Made by a program: the position numbers and the translations under genes
NCBI GenBank assembly: GCA_964581385.1
Contig: CAZOOK010000024.1
Location: 32,898 to 96,897, forward strand
Source of the DNA: CAZOOK01 sp964581385
GTDB taxonomy: Bacteria; Pseudomonadota; Gammaproteobacteria; Nevskiales; Nevskiaceae
Reading direction: 5' to 3'
Length of the DNA stretch: 64,000 nt
Notes under the pieces: model-generated
The model's database searches: none
Told to the model about the DNA's origin: nothing
Seen by the model: only the letters and a program-made list of their open reading frames with translations
Part shown: one piece after another, positions 15,927 through 24,687 of the stretch
Numbering within the stretch: position 1 is the first letter of the stretch
How the letters are laid out: each line of letters begins with the position of its first letter

Positions 15927-16515
15927 GCACGAATCCGGGCAGCGCGGCGAACCGCGCGAGCCATGCGCGCAACGACGGGTAATCGTCGAAACGGTAACCG
16001 CCTTCGCCGGCAACGTGGGTGTAGGCAAACAGCGCGACATCCGCCAGCGTCGGCTGATTCCCGACCATGAACGGGGTGCGCTGGAGCTGCTGGTCCATGA
16101 CGTGCAGCGCCGCATAGCCCTTCGGCATGGTGTCGACGATGCGCTCGCGCCATTCGTCGTGCTTGTGCAGGTAGGCGACCCAGAAACGCACTGTCGCGAT
16201 ATAGGGTTCGTGGCTGTACTGCTCGAAGAACAGCCACTCGTAGACTTTCGCACGTTCGTATGGGTCCGACGGCAGCCAGGAGCTCCCTTCGCCAAGGTGT
16301 AACAGCATGGCATTGGACTCCGCCAGATAGCGTCCCTCCGGCAATTGCAGCAGCGGCACGCGCCCGTTCGGATTCATTGCGAGGAACTGCGGGGTGCGCG
16401 TTTCGTGCTTGAGGATATCGACCTCGACCCAGCGGAACGGCAGTTTGCGCTGGCGCAGCATGAATGCGGGCTTCCAGCAGTTGCCGGAAATCGAGCTGCC
16501 GTAGAGCGTGTACAT
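15901..16515 (-). CDS. Glutathione S-transferase family protein
   Basis: A 204-residue cytosolic GST-type protein. The thioredoxin-like N-terminal domain shows YGSSISGNCWKPAFML (active-site Ser region), the cis-Pro in NGRVPLLQL, and the glutathione gamma-glutamyl site LAESNAMLLHLGEGS. The C-terminal helical domain ends at residue 204. Substrate unknown. It converges on, and overlaps, the LysR gene. Confidence 0.9.
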   Translation of the reverse strand: MYTLYGSSISGNCWKPAFMLRQRKLPFRWVEVDILKHETRTPQFLAMNPNGRVPLLQLPEGRYLAESNAMLLHLGEGSSWLPSDPYERAKVYEWLFFEQYSHEPYIATVRFWVAYLHKHDEWRERIVDTMPKGYAALHVMDQQLQRTPFMVGNQPTLADVALFAYTHVAGEGGYRFDDYPSLRAWLARFAALPGFVPMPCPGLA

Positions 16516-16567
16516 GGACGGCTCCTGCGTCGGATCCGGGCATTATGCCTCGCTGCCGGCAGAAATA

Positions 16568-16594
16568 AGGAAGGCGGGAAACACCCGCCTTCCT
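16568..16594 (-). terminator. Rho-independent terminator after the GPNGG-repeat gene
   Basis: An 11-bp perfect stem (AGGAAGGCGGG / CCCGCCTTCCT) with a five-base loop, read on the minus strand, is followed by TTATTTCT. It lies 31 bases past the stop of the minus-strand repeat-protein gene and ahead of the GST gene, so it closes the two-gene secreted repeat-protein unit. Confidence 0.8.
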
Positions 16595-16624
16595 GGTACT
16601 GCTTAAATACCGCCAGCCGTAAAG

Positions 16625-17737
16625 TTATGGGGTCGGCGAAACCGTCTTCGTGACCACCGGTACACCGCCACCCGCCGGGACCGTTGCCGTGACCGTCTCC
16701 GAGCCGGACTGGCCTTGCGCGTTGGTGCCACCCACGGTTGCCGTACTCTGGATGCCTTGACCGATACCGGCCGTGGTCGAACTGCTGCGCTGCCAGTTGC
16801 TGGCCGGTGTCGTGCTGGTGGCAGCAACATTGCCGGTCCCAGTGACTGTGCGCGTACCGGACCCGGTGCCGGTCGAGTTCAGATTGACGTTGCGCGTGCC
16901 GGTAACTCCGCTTGCGGTCGAATACGTCGTCGCGCGCTGCTCGTTGAGCTTCTGATCGCCGAGCGTGCCGTTGACGTTGGAGGTTACGGTGCTGCCGTTC
17001 GCAGCGGTGTGCGTCACCGTTCCAGTCAGCTGGCCATTGGCGTTTTCGGTGTACTGCTTGCTGACGGTGCCACCATTCGCGGTACTCCGCGTCATGTCGT
17101 AGTTCTTGTTACCGTCGGTGCTGGTGGCGCTGCGATTCACGTCGCCACCGTTGGCGAAAGTTTTCTGTCCGGTGAAATTAGCGTTGCCGTTGGCATCCTT
17201 GTTATAAGACTTGTTCGTCGAGAAACCGTTGGGGCCACTCGCCGTCGCCTGCGCCGTTGCGCTGCCATCGGCGTTGCGGACACCGCTGCCCTGCGCCGTG
17301 TAGGCACCGCCGTTGGCACCGGTTGCCGTGCGGTTATGCGAGAACGAACCGCTGCCGTCGGCATTCTGGTGGGCAACCGTGCTGGAAGAACCATGCCCAC
17401 CGTTCGGCCCGACCCAGTGCGCGCCGGTACCGGCGGCACTGTTGCCAGCCCCGTCCTGCTTCGCACCCCAGGCGCGGGTGTGGCGTCCGCCGTTGGGACC
17501 CACCTGCGTGTTGCGCTTCCAACCGCCTTCAGTACCTGCAACCGTCTGAAAAGCGCCCTGGTTTTGCGACGCGAAGCCGCCGTTGGGACCGAAACCAGCC
17601 GTGTGCCCCGCAGCAAACGCACCACGAGCGCCGACGCCAGCGGCACCACGATGTACCCATTCGGCGTCCGCCGCAGAGCTGAGTGCGAGCACGCCGAGCG
17701 CGATCGCGGATTTCAGAAATATTGTGTTCTTGATCAT
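16625..17737 (-). CDS. Secreted Gly/Thr/Asn-rich repeat protein (GPNGG repeats)
   Basis: A 370-residue protein with a Sec signal peptide (KSAIALGVLALSSAADA) and AAGGAG as ribosome site. The mature part is low complexity: imperfect units of about 22-28 residues carry the turn G-x-N-G-G (GFGPNGGF, VGPNGGRH, VGPNGGHG, GANGGAY, GPNGFS, ANGGDV, ANGGTV, AANGST) alternating with short beta-prone stretches such as NADGSGSFSHN. The last third is Thr/Gly-rich and ends in a hydrophobic Val/Pro tail. There are no cysteines. It looks like a repetitive extracellular beta-solenoid or matrix protein. No family recognised. It follows the Cys-repeat gene by 54 bases and ends at a strong terminator. Confidence 0.75.
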   Translation of the reverse strand: MIKNTIFLKSAIALGVLALSSAADAEWVHRGAAGVGARGAFAAGHTAGFGPNGGFASQNQGAFQTVAGTEGGWKRNTQVGPNGGRHTRAWGAKQDGAGNSAAGTGAHWVGPNGGHGSSSTVAHQNADGSGSFSHNRTATGANGGAYTAQGSGVRNADGSATAQATASGPNGFSTNKSYNKDANGNANFTGQKTFANGGDVNRSATSTDGNKNYDMTRSTANGGTVSKQYTENANGQLTGTVTHTAANGSTVTSNVNGTLGDQKLNEQRATTYSTASGVTGTRNVNLNSTGTGSGTRTVTGTGNVAATSTTPASNWQRSSSTTAGIGQGIQSTATVGGTNAQGQSGSETVTATVPAGGGVPVVTKTVSPTP

Positions 17738-17791
17738 GTCAATCTCCTTACTGCTTACGCTGCTTATTGCGCTGCGAATGCCACTGGGTTG

Positions 17792-18262
17792 TTACTGTTG
17801 CGCCGGCGCCGGAGCGACGGGCGCTGTCGGCGGCGCGCTGCCCGGATTCTGCTGTTCCTTTTGCTTGATGAAGTCCTGACGGCGCGCCTGCCGTCCGACC
17901 AAGCGCGAATTGATACGGGCTTGCGCGTTCTGGCAACCGGTAGGATTCTCCTGACAGGCCGCGCTGACCGCCGCACTGTTCGATTCAACTTTCTGCTTCA
18001 CCGCCGTGCAGGCTTCCGGGTGGGTGGCACAATCCTGTTGCATTTTCTGCTTGGTCTGCGCGCAACGCTCTGGGTTGTCGGCGCAATTTTGCTCAAACTG
18101 TTGGGCGCGCGCGGCACAGCGGTCCGGATGGCGTTGGCAAAAAATCGCCTGGCTTCCTGCCGCAGGGGCGCCGGTGGTTGCGGAACCGGTGCTGGTCTGC
18201 GCGGATGCGCTGAAGCCTAGCGCGAATAGCGGGGCCGCGAACATCAGTTTTACGAACTTCAT
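17792..18262 (-). CDS. Exported small protein with four Cys-x6-Cys repeats
   Basis: A 156-residue protein with a signal peptide (FVKLMFAAPLFALGFSASA) and a strong AGGAGAG ribosome site. Four units share C-x2-[H/N]-P-[D/E/T]-x-C: CQRHPDRC (42), CADNPERC (60), CATHPEAC (78) and CQENPTGC (103), spaced 18, 18 and 25 residues. They sit in a Gln/Lys-rich helical background and are followed by a Pro/Ala tail. Each unit could form one disulfide in the periplasm or bind metal through Cys and His. The function is unknown. It is first in a two-gene unit with the GPNGG-repeat protein, so the two are probably co-exported. Confidence 0.75.
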   Translation of the reverse strand: MKFVKLMFAAPLFALGFSASAQTSTGSATTGAPAAGSQAIFCQRHPDRCAARAQQFEQNCADNPERCAQTKQKMQQDCATHPEACTAVKQKVESNSAAVSAACQENPTGCQNAQARINSRLVGRQARRQDFIKQKEQQNPGSAPPTAPVAPAPAQQ

Positions 18263-18813
18263 GGGTTATCTCTCCTGAATCTATTTATGGACGTAGCAAT
18301 GGAATCGCTTTCAAGACGCTTAGATCTCAATCTCCACGGTCAGAAACCGAACAATGTTCAGAGGCGTTCCTGCCGGAGAAGCTTCCCTTATCTAACGACT
18401 TTGCCGTCTTCAACGTCATATGTACGAAGCGGTTGACGGTCACGATACGCGCATCCCCTGAATCGATCCTTAATCTGATATCCGATGGTTATACGTTCTT
18501 GACCGCGAACGATTATCCTAAAAACAGCAGTTGGGGATTGATTCTCGGCGAGGCCGCAGCGAGGGATTGTCTGGGCTGGAGCGAAACTCTATGGTTGTTC
18601 CATGGGTTGAGTGAAGCCCAGGCAAGACCCGCGAGGGCCGGCAGGAATCGATCAGCGAAAGCGGCCTCTCAACCTTTGAGTGAAGCGCGCTGGTCAGGCA
18701 ACTTGCTCATTCCATTTCTCACATGAGCCGCTTTCGCGACCAACTGCTGTTTTTAGGATTATGGACGGCATCTTGCGCCGAATGATCAGCCAGCCGCGGG
18801 CGGGAGAGCAGTG
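18263..18813. other. 551-base divergent gap between the repeat-protein unit and cstA
   Basis: No gene is supported. A 97-codon plus-strand frame (18433-18726) has no family resemblance and no good ribosome site. The region must hold the divergent promoters of the secreted repeat-protein unit and of cstA. The cstA side has GGGAGAG just before the start. Confidence 0.5.
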
Positions 18814-20871
18814 ATGACAGCATGGTGGAACCGTTTTGCATGGGGAGGCTTGTCGGTATTCGGCGCTTTCTGCCTGGGCGCGATTGCTTTGCATCGCGGT
18901 GAGACGATTAACGCGATGTGGCTGATTGCGGCTGCAGTCAGCGTATTTTTGATCGGCTACCGCTTCTACGCGCGCTTTATCGCCGAACGCGCACTGGGCG
19001 TCGATCCGGCACGCGCGACGCCCGCGCACCTGCGCAATGACGGTCTCGACTACGTGCCGACGGATCGTACGGTGCTGTTCGGCCACCATTTCGCCGCGAT
19101 TGCCGGCGCCGGACCGCTGGTCGGACCGGTGCTCGCGGCGCAGATGGGCTATCTGCCGGGAACGCTGTGGATTCTGTCTGGCGTGATCTTCGCCGGCGCG
19201 GTGCAGGATTTCGTGATCCTGTTCCTCAGTACGCGACGCGATGCGCGTTCGCTCGGCGATATGATCCGCACCGAACTCGGCGCCGTCGCCGGCTGGGTCG
19301 CGATGATCGGAATCCTGTCGATCATGATCATCCTGCTCGCGGTGCTCGGGCTGGTCGTGGTCAAAGCGCTGACGATCAGTCCATGGGGCAGCTTTACCGT
19401 CGTCGCGACGGTACCCATTGCGCTGCTGATGGGCATCTGGCTGCGCTTCATCCGGCCGGGCCGCGTACTAGAAGTGTCAGCGATCGGCTTCGTGCTGCTG
19501 CTTGCCTCGATCTGGATCGGTGGCAAGGTCGCCGCCGATCCACAGTGGGCGGCGACGTTCACGCTGACCGGTCCGCAACTGGCGTGGACGCTGATCGGTT
19601 ACGGTTTCGTCGCCTCCGTGTTGCCGGTGTGGCTGTTGCTGGCACCGCGCGACTATCTCTCGACCTTCCTGAAGATCGGCACCGTGATGCTGCTGGCGGT
19701 AGCGATCCTGTTCGCTGCGCCCGCGTTGAAGCTACCGGCGGTGACCCGCTTCATCGACGGCACCGGTCCGGTGTTCGCCGGCTCGCTGTTTCCGTTCCTG
19801 TTCATCACCATTGCCTGCGGCGCGGTCAGCGGCTTTCACGCGCTGGTGTCCTCTGGCACCACGCCGAAAATGCTGGCCAGTGAAGGCGATGCACGCTTCA
19901 TCGGCTACGGCGCCATGCTGATGGAAGCGATGGTGGCGATCATGGCATTGACGGCAGCGGGTGTGCTCGAACCCGGCGTCTATTTCGCGATGAACGCGCC
20001 GGCCGGCGTGATCGGCACCACTGCCGAATCCGCTGCGCAGACGATCTCGAACTGGGGCTTCGCGGTCACGCCGGAACTGTTGACGCAGACCGCGAAGGAC
20101 ATCGGCGAAAGCACGCTGCTGTCGCGTGCCGGCGGCGCACCGACATTAGCAGTCGGGATGGCGCGGATTCTCCACGGCCTGGTGCCGGGCGAAGGCATGA
20201 TGGCGTTCTGGTATCACTACGCGATTCTGTTCGAGGCACTGTTCATCCTCACCACGATTGACGCCGGCACGCGCATCGGCCGCTTCATGATCCAGGATCT
20301 CGGCGGCGCGCTGTGGGCACCGTTCCGCAGCACCGAGTCATGGGGCGCAAACGTGCTCGCGACCGCGCTGTGCGTATCAGGCTGGGGTTACTTTCTGTAT
20401 CAGGGCGTGATCGATCCGCTCGGCGGCATCAACACCTTGTGGCCGCTATTTGGTATTGCCAACCAGATGCTCGCTGGCATGGCGCTGATCTTCGCCAGCG
20501 TCGCGCTGATCAAAATGAAGCGCGAGCGTTATGTGTGGATCACGCTGCTGCCGATGACCTGGGTGCTGGTATGTACGCTGACCGCCGGTTGGCAGAAAGT
20601 GTTCTCGCCCGATCCAAAGATTGGCTTCCTTGCGCATGCACGCAAATTCGCCGATGCCTCTGCGCAGGGACAGGTGCTGGCGCCGGCAAAGTCGCTGGAG
20701 CAGATGGCGCGCGTCGTCACCAATGACTACGTCGATATGACGCTGGCACTGCTGTTTATGAGTGTGGTCGCGACCATCATGCTGCTCGGCCTGCGCGCCG
20801 GTCTGCGCGCGTGGCGCGCGCTGGAGCCGAGCGCGATGGAATCGCCGCGCGTGGCACTGGTGGCGAAATGA
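18814..20871 (+). CDS. cstA: Carbon starvation protein CstA (peptide/pyruvate transporter family)
   Basis: A 685-residue multi-span membrane protein of the CstA family, which takes up pyruvate or peptides when carbon is short. Typical segments: DYVPTDRTVLFGHHFAAIAGAGPLVGP (in parts), GAVQDFVILFLSTRRDARSLG, CGAVSGFHALVSSGTTPKML, and the late TTIDAGTRIGRFMIQDL and FGIANQMLAGMAL. About 16-18 hydrophobic spans are visible. GGGAGAG precedes ATG 18814 by about five bases; the GTG three bases upstream is the alternative. It overlaps the next gene (ATGA), so the two are coupled. Confidence 0.93.
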   Translation: MTAWWNRFAWGGLSVFGAFCLGAIALHRGETINAMWLIAAAVSVFLIGYRFYARFIAERALGVDPARATPAHLRNDGLDYVPTDRTVLFGHHFAAIAGAGPLVGPVLAAQMGYLPGTLWILSGVIFAGAVQDFVILFLSTRRDARSLGDMIRTELGAVAGWVAMIGILSIMIILLAVLGLVVVKALTISPWGSFTVVATVPIALLMGIWLRFIRPGRVLEVSAIGFVLLLASIWIGGKVAADPQWAATFTLTGPQLAWTLIGYGFVASVLPVWLLLAPRDYLSTFLKIGTVMLLAVAILFAAPALKLPAVTRFIDGTGPVFAGSLFPFLFITIACGAVSGFHALVSSGTTPKMLASEGDARFIGYGAMLMEAMVAIMALTAAGVLEPGVYFAMNAPAGVIGTTAESAAQTISNWGFAVTPELLTQTAKDIGESTLLSRAGGAPTLAVGMARILHGLVPGEGMMAFWYHYAILFEALFILTTIDAGTRIGRFMIQDLGGALWAPFRSTESWGANVLATALCVSGWGYFLYQGVIDPLGGINTLWPLFGIANQMLAGMALIFASVALIKMKRERYVWITLLPMTWVLVCTLTAGWQKVFSPDPKIGFLAHARKFADASAQGQVLAPAKSLEQMARVVTNDYVDMTLALLFMSVVATIMLLGLRAGLRAWRALEPSAMESPRVALVAK

Positions 20872-21071
20872 GGGCGCTCATGGTCCGGTTACAGGGGCTG
20901 CTGCGCAAGTTCGCGCAGAGTGCACGGCTCGCGGTCGGCGTGCCCGACTACGCCGGTTATGTCGAACACCGGCACGCCCGTCATCCCGGCGAGCCGGTAA
21001 TGAGTTACGAAGAATTCTTCAGGGAACGCACCGCGGCTCGGTATCGGCGGGGTGCTTCACGTTGCTGCTAG
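20868..21071 (+). CDS. YbdD/YjiX family small protein
   Basis: A 67-residue protein starting in the overlap ATGA with cstA. It shows the family core VGVPDYAGYVEHRHARHPGEPV, then MSYEEFFRERTAARY and the terminal RCC. In enterics the homologues follow cstA or its paralogue and are needed for transport activity. Its TAG stop lies in a CTAG that starts the sequence CTAGAGCCTGTCGTCAACGA, similar to repeats elsewhere in the window. Only nine bases separate it from the end of convergent envC. Confidence 0.9.
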   Translation: MRALMVRLQGLLRKFAQSARLAVGVPDYAGYVEHRHARHPGEPVMSYEEFFRERTAARYRRGASRCC

Positions 21072-21080
21072 AGCCTGTCG

Positions 21081-22280
21081 TCAACGACCCAACCAATCGT
21101 GCGGGTTGACAGGGTCGGTGCCCTTGCGGATTTCGAAGTACAGACCGGGCTGTTCGTAGCCGCCGGTGCTGCCGGCCGTGGCGAGCACTTCTCCAGCAGC
21201 GACCGCATCGCCAGCTGCAACCTGCACAGTGCCGGTGTGGCCGTAGAGGGAAAAGTAACCGTCCTCGTGCTCGACGACGACGATCAATCCATAGCGCGAC
21301 ATCCAGCCGACATAAGCGACACGGCCACGCGCGCAAGCGCGCACGATGGCGCCATCGTCCGCCGCGATCCACAGGCCTTTCCACTGCAAGCGTCCGCCGG
21401 CTTTCGGATCACCATAGTCGGCGAGAATTTTGCCGCGCAACGGCCACGGCAGCCTGCCGCGCATTTTCGGGAATGGCAGGGCCGCACCCGCAGCCACCGG
21501 CGGCGCCCCGGTCATCGCTTTCTTCAGCGAATCCAGCAGGTTTTCGATCTGCCGCTCGTTGGCCTGCAGCTGCCGTAATTCCTCGTTTTCGTTGGCGAGA
21601 TGGCGCTGCAGCGCAACCAGCGCCTGCGCCCGTTCACCACGGCGCTGCTGCAAGCCGTTATATGCGTCGCGGCGCTGGTCCTGAAGCTGTTGCAAGGATT
21701 TCTGCTCATCGATGAGCTGCTGCTGAAACTGCGCGACGCGCTGAAGTTCCATATCGATAACATGAATGCGCTGCGCGCGCGCGCGATCGAGGTAGTCGTA
21801 GTAACCGACCATCCGCGCAATACGTCCCGGATCGGACTGCCCGAGCGCCAGTTCGGCGGTACCTCCGCTGCCAACGACGTAGGCGGCGCGCAACTGCGCG
21901 GCAAGCGCGGCTTTTTCTGTGTCCAACCGACGCTGCGCGGCATCGCGCTGCGCCTGCACATCATGGACTTTCGCCGCCTGGCGCCCGGCTTTGGCGGTGG
22001 CTTCCTGCAACTCGACCCGTGCCTGCGCCACTGCGCGTTCGGCCGCTTCGACCTGTGTCTGCAGGTCATCACGGAGATTGCGATCCTCGTCGATGGCACG
22101 GCTCAGCTCGGCCATACGCGCGCGCACTCGCGCCAACTGTTCGCCGCTTTGCTGGAGACGCATCTCCGTCGGCGCGGCCGTCGACATCGCAACCGCGCAC
22201 AAGAGCACGACGAGTCCACCAGAGGTGATTTTTTTCACGGGTCTTTCAGCAACCGTCCTCCAGTGAGATAAACTAGGCAT
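21081..22280 (-). CDS. envC: EnvC-type murein hydrolase activator with degenerate LytM domain
   Basis: About 399 residues. It has an export signal (KKITSGGLVVLLCAVAMSTA), a long coiled coil (about residues 40-250) and a C-terminal LytM/M23 domain. The zinc ligands are replaced (RLQWKGLWI where active enzymes have HxGxD, LYFEIRKG where they have LHFE), exactly as in E. coli EnvC, which activates the amidases AmiA/AmiB at the septum instead of cutting murein. The end NPHDWLGR is also EnvC-like. The start is uncertain: ATG 22280 is used here; a GTG at 22238, next to the signal peptide, is equally likely. Confidence 0.85.
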   Translation of the reverse strand: MPSLSHWRTVAERPVKKITSGGLVVLLCAVAMSTAAPTEMRLQQSGEQLARVRARMAELSRAIDEDRNLRDDLQTQVEAAERAVAQARVELQEATAKAGRQAAKVHDVQAQRDAAQRRLDTEKAALAAQLRAAYVVGSGGTAELALGQSDPGRIARMVGYYDYLDRARAQRIHVIDMELQRVAQFQQQLIDEQKSLQQLQDQRRDAYNGLQQRRGERAQALVALQRHLANENEELRQLQANERQIENLLDSLKKAMTGAPPVAAGAALPFPKMRGRLPWPLRGKILADYGDPKAGGRLQWKGLWIAADDGAIVRACARGRVAYVGWMSRYGLIVVVEHEDGYFSLYGHTGTVQVAAGDAVAAGEVLATAGSTGGYEQPGLYFEIRKGTDPVNPHDWLGR

Positions 22281-22296
22281 CGACACAGGTTTCGTT

Positions 22297-22737
22297 ATGA
22301 CGGCCCTCGACATGGCTCAGGCCCTCGAATTCTTTCATCACCACGTTGGATTTTTCGGTGCCTTCGGCATCGTCTTCCTGCTGTTCATCGCCAACGAAAT
22401 TCACGGCCAGATCAGTGGTGCCAGCCGTATCGCGCCGCTGGACGCGGTACGGCTCATCAACGATCGTAACGCACTGATCGTCGATGTGCGCGTGCATGCG
22501 GACTTCAAGAAAAGCCACCTGATGGGTGCGGTGAACCTGCCGCTGGCGAAGCTCGAAGAGCATGTCAGCGAACTGGGCAAGGATAAGGCGCGGCCGATTA
22601 TCGTGTATTGCGCGCTCGGCGGTCCCAGCGCGGAAGCGGCGCGCAAAATCGGCAAGCACGGCTATGCCGAGGTGTATCCGATCCGCGGCGGCCTCGACAA
22701 CTGGATGGCCGCCAATCTGCCAGTGACCGCCAAGTGA
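22297..22737 (+). CDS. Membrane-anchored rhodanese-domain protein (YibN-like)
   Basis: A 146-residue protein with one N-terminal membrane span (VGFFGAFGIVFLLFIANEI) and a rhodanese domain: ALIVDVRVHADFKKSHLMGAVNLP in parts, then the active-site loop YCALGGPSAEAA with the catalytic Cys, and IRGGLDNWMAANLPV. It heads the conserved run yibN-grxC-secB-gpsA. Likely handles sulfane sulfur at the membrane; the substrate is unknown. It is divergent from envC. Confidence 0.9.
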   Translation: MTALDMAQALEFFHHHVGFFGAFGIVFLLFIANEIHGQISGASRIAPLDAVRLINDRNALIVDVRVHADFKKSHLMGAVNLPLAKLEEHVSELGKDKARPIIVYCALGGPSAEAARKIGKHGYAEVYPIRGGLDNWMAANLPVTAK

Positions 22738-22765
22738 TCGCCTCGTGGAAGGCGATTGCCGTGCC

Positions 22766-23023
22766 ATGAAGCCGGTCGTCGTTTATTCCACACGCTTCTG
22801 TGCGTTCTGCACCATGGCCAAGCGCCTGCTGAGCCAGAAAGGTGCGGCATTCGAGGAAATCATGGTGGACGGCGATGACAGGCGCCGCGAAGAAATGATT
22901 CGCCGTTCCGGCCGGCGCACGGTGCCGCAGGTTTTCATCGGCGAGAAACATGTCGGTGGCTATGATGATCTGGTCGCGCTCGAACGCAACGGCCAGCTCG
23001 GCCCTTTGCTGAAAGACGAATGA
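22766..23023 (+). CDS. grxC: Glutaredoxin 3
   Basis: An 85-residue class I glutaredoxin. The active site reads C-A-F-C (YSTRFCAFCTMAKRLL) instead of the common CPYC; both cysteines remain, so dithiol chemistry is possible. TVPQVFIGEKHVGGYDDL gives the cis-Pro and glutathione-binding GG-D motif. The start ATG 22766 matches family length; seven extra codons upstream are possible but unlikely. It lies between the rhodanese gene and secB. Confidence 0.93.
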   Translation: MKPVVVYSTRFCAFCTMAKRLLSQKGAAFEEIMVDGDDRRREEMIRRSGRRTVPQVFIGEKHVGGYDDLVALERNGQLGPLLKDE

Positions 23024-23087
23024 AGCTTGTCGCGATCTCCGCCTATTCAAACCTTAGCTCTCTCACTTAATTTCCGGACCTTCCGTC

Positions 23088-23570
23088 ATGACCACCACGC
23101 CCGCCGCCGATACGGCACGCCAAGTTCTCGTCCAGCGCATTTACCTCAAGGACACTTCGCTCGAGGTACCGAAGGCGCCGCAGATTTTCGTGCGTCCTTG
23201 GACGCCGCAACTCGACGTGCAGCTCAATACGGCCATCAACGCGGTCGAACCGGATATCTACGAAGTCGTGCTGGTGGTGACTGTGACCGCGAAGCTCGGC
23301 GACGACATCGCGTTCCTTGTCGAAGTGAAACAGGCCGGCGTGTTCGCGCTGCGCGGTTTCTCGCCGGGTGAAGTGCAGGCCGTGCTCGCCACTTTCGGTC
23401 CTACCTCGCTGTTCCCTTACGCGCGCGAAGCGGTTTCGAGCATGGTCATGCGCGCCGGCTTCCCGCCGCTGGTCCTGCAACCGGTGAATTTCGAAGCGCT
23501 GTACGCCGAACATTTGATGCGCGCGCGCACCGAAAGCAGCGGCAACGGTGCGGGAATCGTTGTCCAGTAA
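23088..23570 (+). CDS. secB: Protein-export chaperone SecB
   Basis: A 160-residue homotetrameric cytosolic chaperone that keeps preproteins unfolded and hands them to SecA. Recognisable blocks are QRIYLKDTSLEVPKAPQIF, NTAINAVEPDIYEVVLVVTVTAKL (in parts), VKQAGVFALRGF, and the C-terminal FPYAREAVSSMVMRAGFPPLVL and QPVNFEALYAEHL. The length fits. SecB is largely a proteobacterial protein, which supports the taxonomic inference. It lies in the order grxC-secB-gpsA. Confidence 0.95.
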   Translation: MTTTPAADTARQVLVQRIYLKDTSLEVPKAPQIFVRPWTPQLDVQLNTAINAVEPDIYEVVLVVTVTAKLGDDIAFLVEVKQAGVFALRGFSPGEVQAVLATFGPTSLFPYAREAVSSMVMRAGFPPLVLQPVNFEALYAEHLMRARTESSGNGAGIVVQ

Positions 23571-23673
23571 TTCTCCCGATACGCGGCGGTTTGACGCTGA
23601 AGCGACAGGCGCAAATGCGGCTTCCAGTGTGGCCGGGCGCGGTCCAATGCCTGCCACTGCGCAATAACACGGA

Positions 23674-24687
23674 ATGACGGCAACTCTCACTCGCCCCATC
23701 GCAGTGCTCGGCGCGGGCGCATTCGGCACCGCACTGGCGATCCAACTCGCACGTCGCGGAGCGCGCACGCTGCTGTGGGGTCGTGACACCGAGGCAATGG
23801 CGCAGGCGCAGGCTTTGCGCGAAAACCGCCGTTACCTTCCGCGCTGCCCGCTGCCGGCGCCGCTGGAGGTGCGTGGGGATTTTGATGTTACGGTCACCGC
23901 GGCCGGGGACTTGCTGATCGCCACGCCGATGTCCGCCTTGCGCGAAACCTGCGACCGGCTGGCGCCGATCGTGCGGCCTGAGCAAGGTGTCGCCTGCGCG
24001 TGCAAGGGCTTGGAACCGGGCACCGGCCGGTTCGTTCACGAAATCATTGCCGAAGTGCTCGGTGCCGAACGTGCGCTGGCGGTCGTATCCGGCCCTACGT
24101 TCGCACGCGAACTGGCGATGGGCCTGCCGACGGCGGTTACCGTCGCCGCCAACCAGCCTGCCTTTGCCGAACGCATCGCGGCCGCGCTGCACGGCGACGG
24201 TTTCCGCGCGTACACCTCGGACGACGTGATCGGCGTGGAGATCGGCGGCGCCACCAAGAATGTGCTGGCGATCGCGGTCGGCATCGCGGACGGGTTGGGG
24301 CTCGGCGCCAACACCCGTTCGGCCATGATCACGCGCGGCCTCAACGAAATCGCGCGCCTCGGCACGGCGCTCGGCGCACAGCCGGAAACGGTGATGGGCA
24401 TGTCCGGACTCGGCGATCTGGTGCTCACCTGCACCGACAACCAGTCCCGTAATCGTCGTTTCGGTCTGCTGCTCGGCCAGGGGCGCACACCGGCGCAGGC
24501 AATCGAGGAGATCGCGAGTGTCGTCGAAGGTGCGCGCGCGGCGGCCGAAGTGCGCAAACTTGCCCGTCAGCACGGCATTGAAATGCCGCTATGCGAGCAC
24601 ATCGCAGCGGTGATTGCCGGCGAGATGACGACGATGGAAGCCGTCGGCAGGCTGGCGGCGCGCCCGCCACGCTCGGAAGCGATCTAG
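23674..24687 (+). CDS. gpsA: NAD(P)H-dependent glycerol-3-phosphate dehydrogenase
   Basis: A 337-residue enzyme reducing dihydroxyacetone phosphate to sn-glycerol 3-phosphate for phospholipid synthesis. It has the dinucleotide fold IAVLGAGAFGTALAIQLARRG, the KGLEPGTGRFVHEI and SGPTFARELAMGLPT segments, and the catalytic lysine region IGGATKNVLAIAVGIADGLG. The stop TAG lies in CTAG, the start of a 20-base repeat-like sequence (24684-24703). It converges on the GT9 gene with 11 bases between them. Confidence 0.95.
   Translation: MTATLTRPIAVLGAGAFGTALAIQLARRGARTLLWGRDTEAMAQAQALRENRRYLPRCPLPAPLEVRGDFDVTVTAAGDLLIATPMSALRETCDRLAPIVRPEQGVACACKGLEPGTGRFVHEIIAEVLGAERALAVVSGPTFARELAMGLPTAVTVAANQPAFAERIAAALHGDGFRAYTSDDVIGVEIGGATKNVLAIAVGIADGLGLGANTRSAMITRGLNEIARLGTALGAQPETVMGMSGLGDLVLTCTDNQSRNRRFGLLLGQGRTPAQAIEEIASVVEGARAAAEVRKLARQHGIEMPLCEHIAAVIAGEMTTMEAVGRLAARPPRSEAI

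Noticed and set aside
16715..18220. Plus-strand open frame of 501 codons across the secreted repeat-protein pair
   Set aside because: The minus-strand frames have signal peptides, ribosome sites, regular repeats and a terminator. The plus frame is Arg/Gly-rich low complexity mirrored from those repeats.
18433..18726. Small 97-codon gene ahead of cstA
   Set aside because: No ribosome site, family or neighbour logic supports it; the region is better read as a promoter gap.
23446..24573. Minus-strand open frame of 375 codons opposite gpsA
   Set aside because: gpsA is unmistakable; the opposite frame shows only shadow composition.
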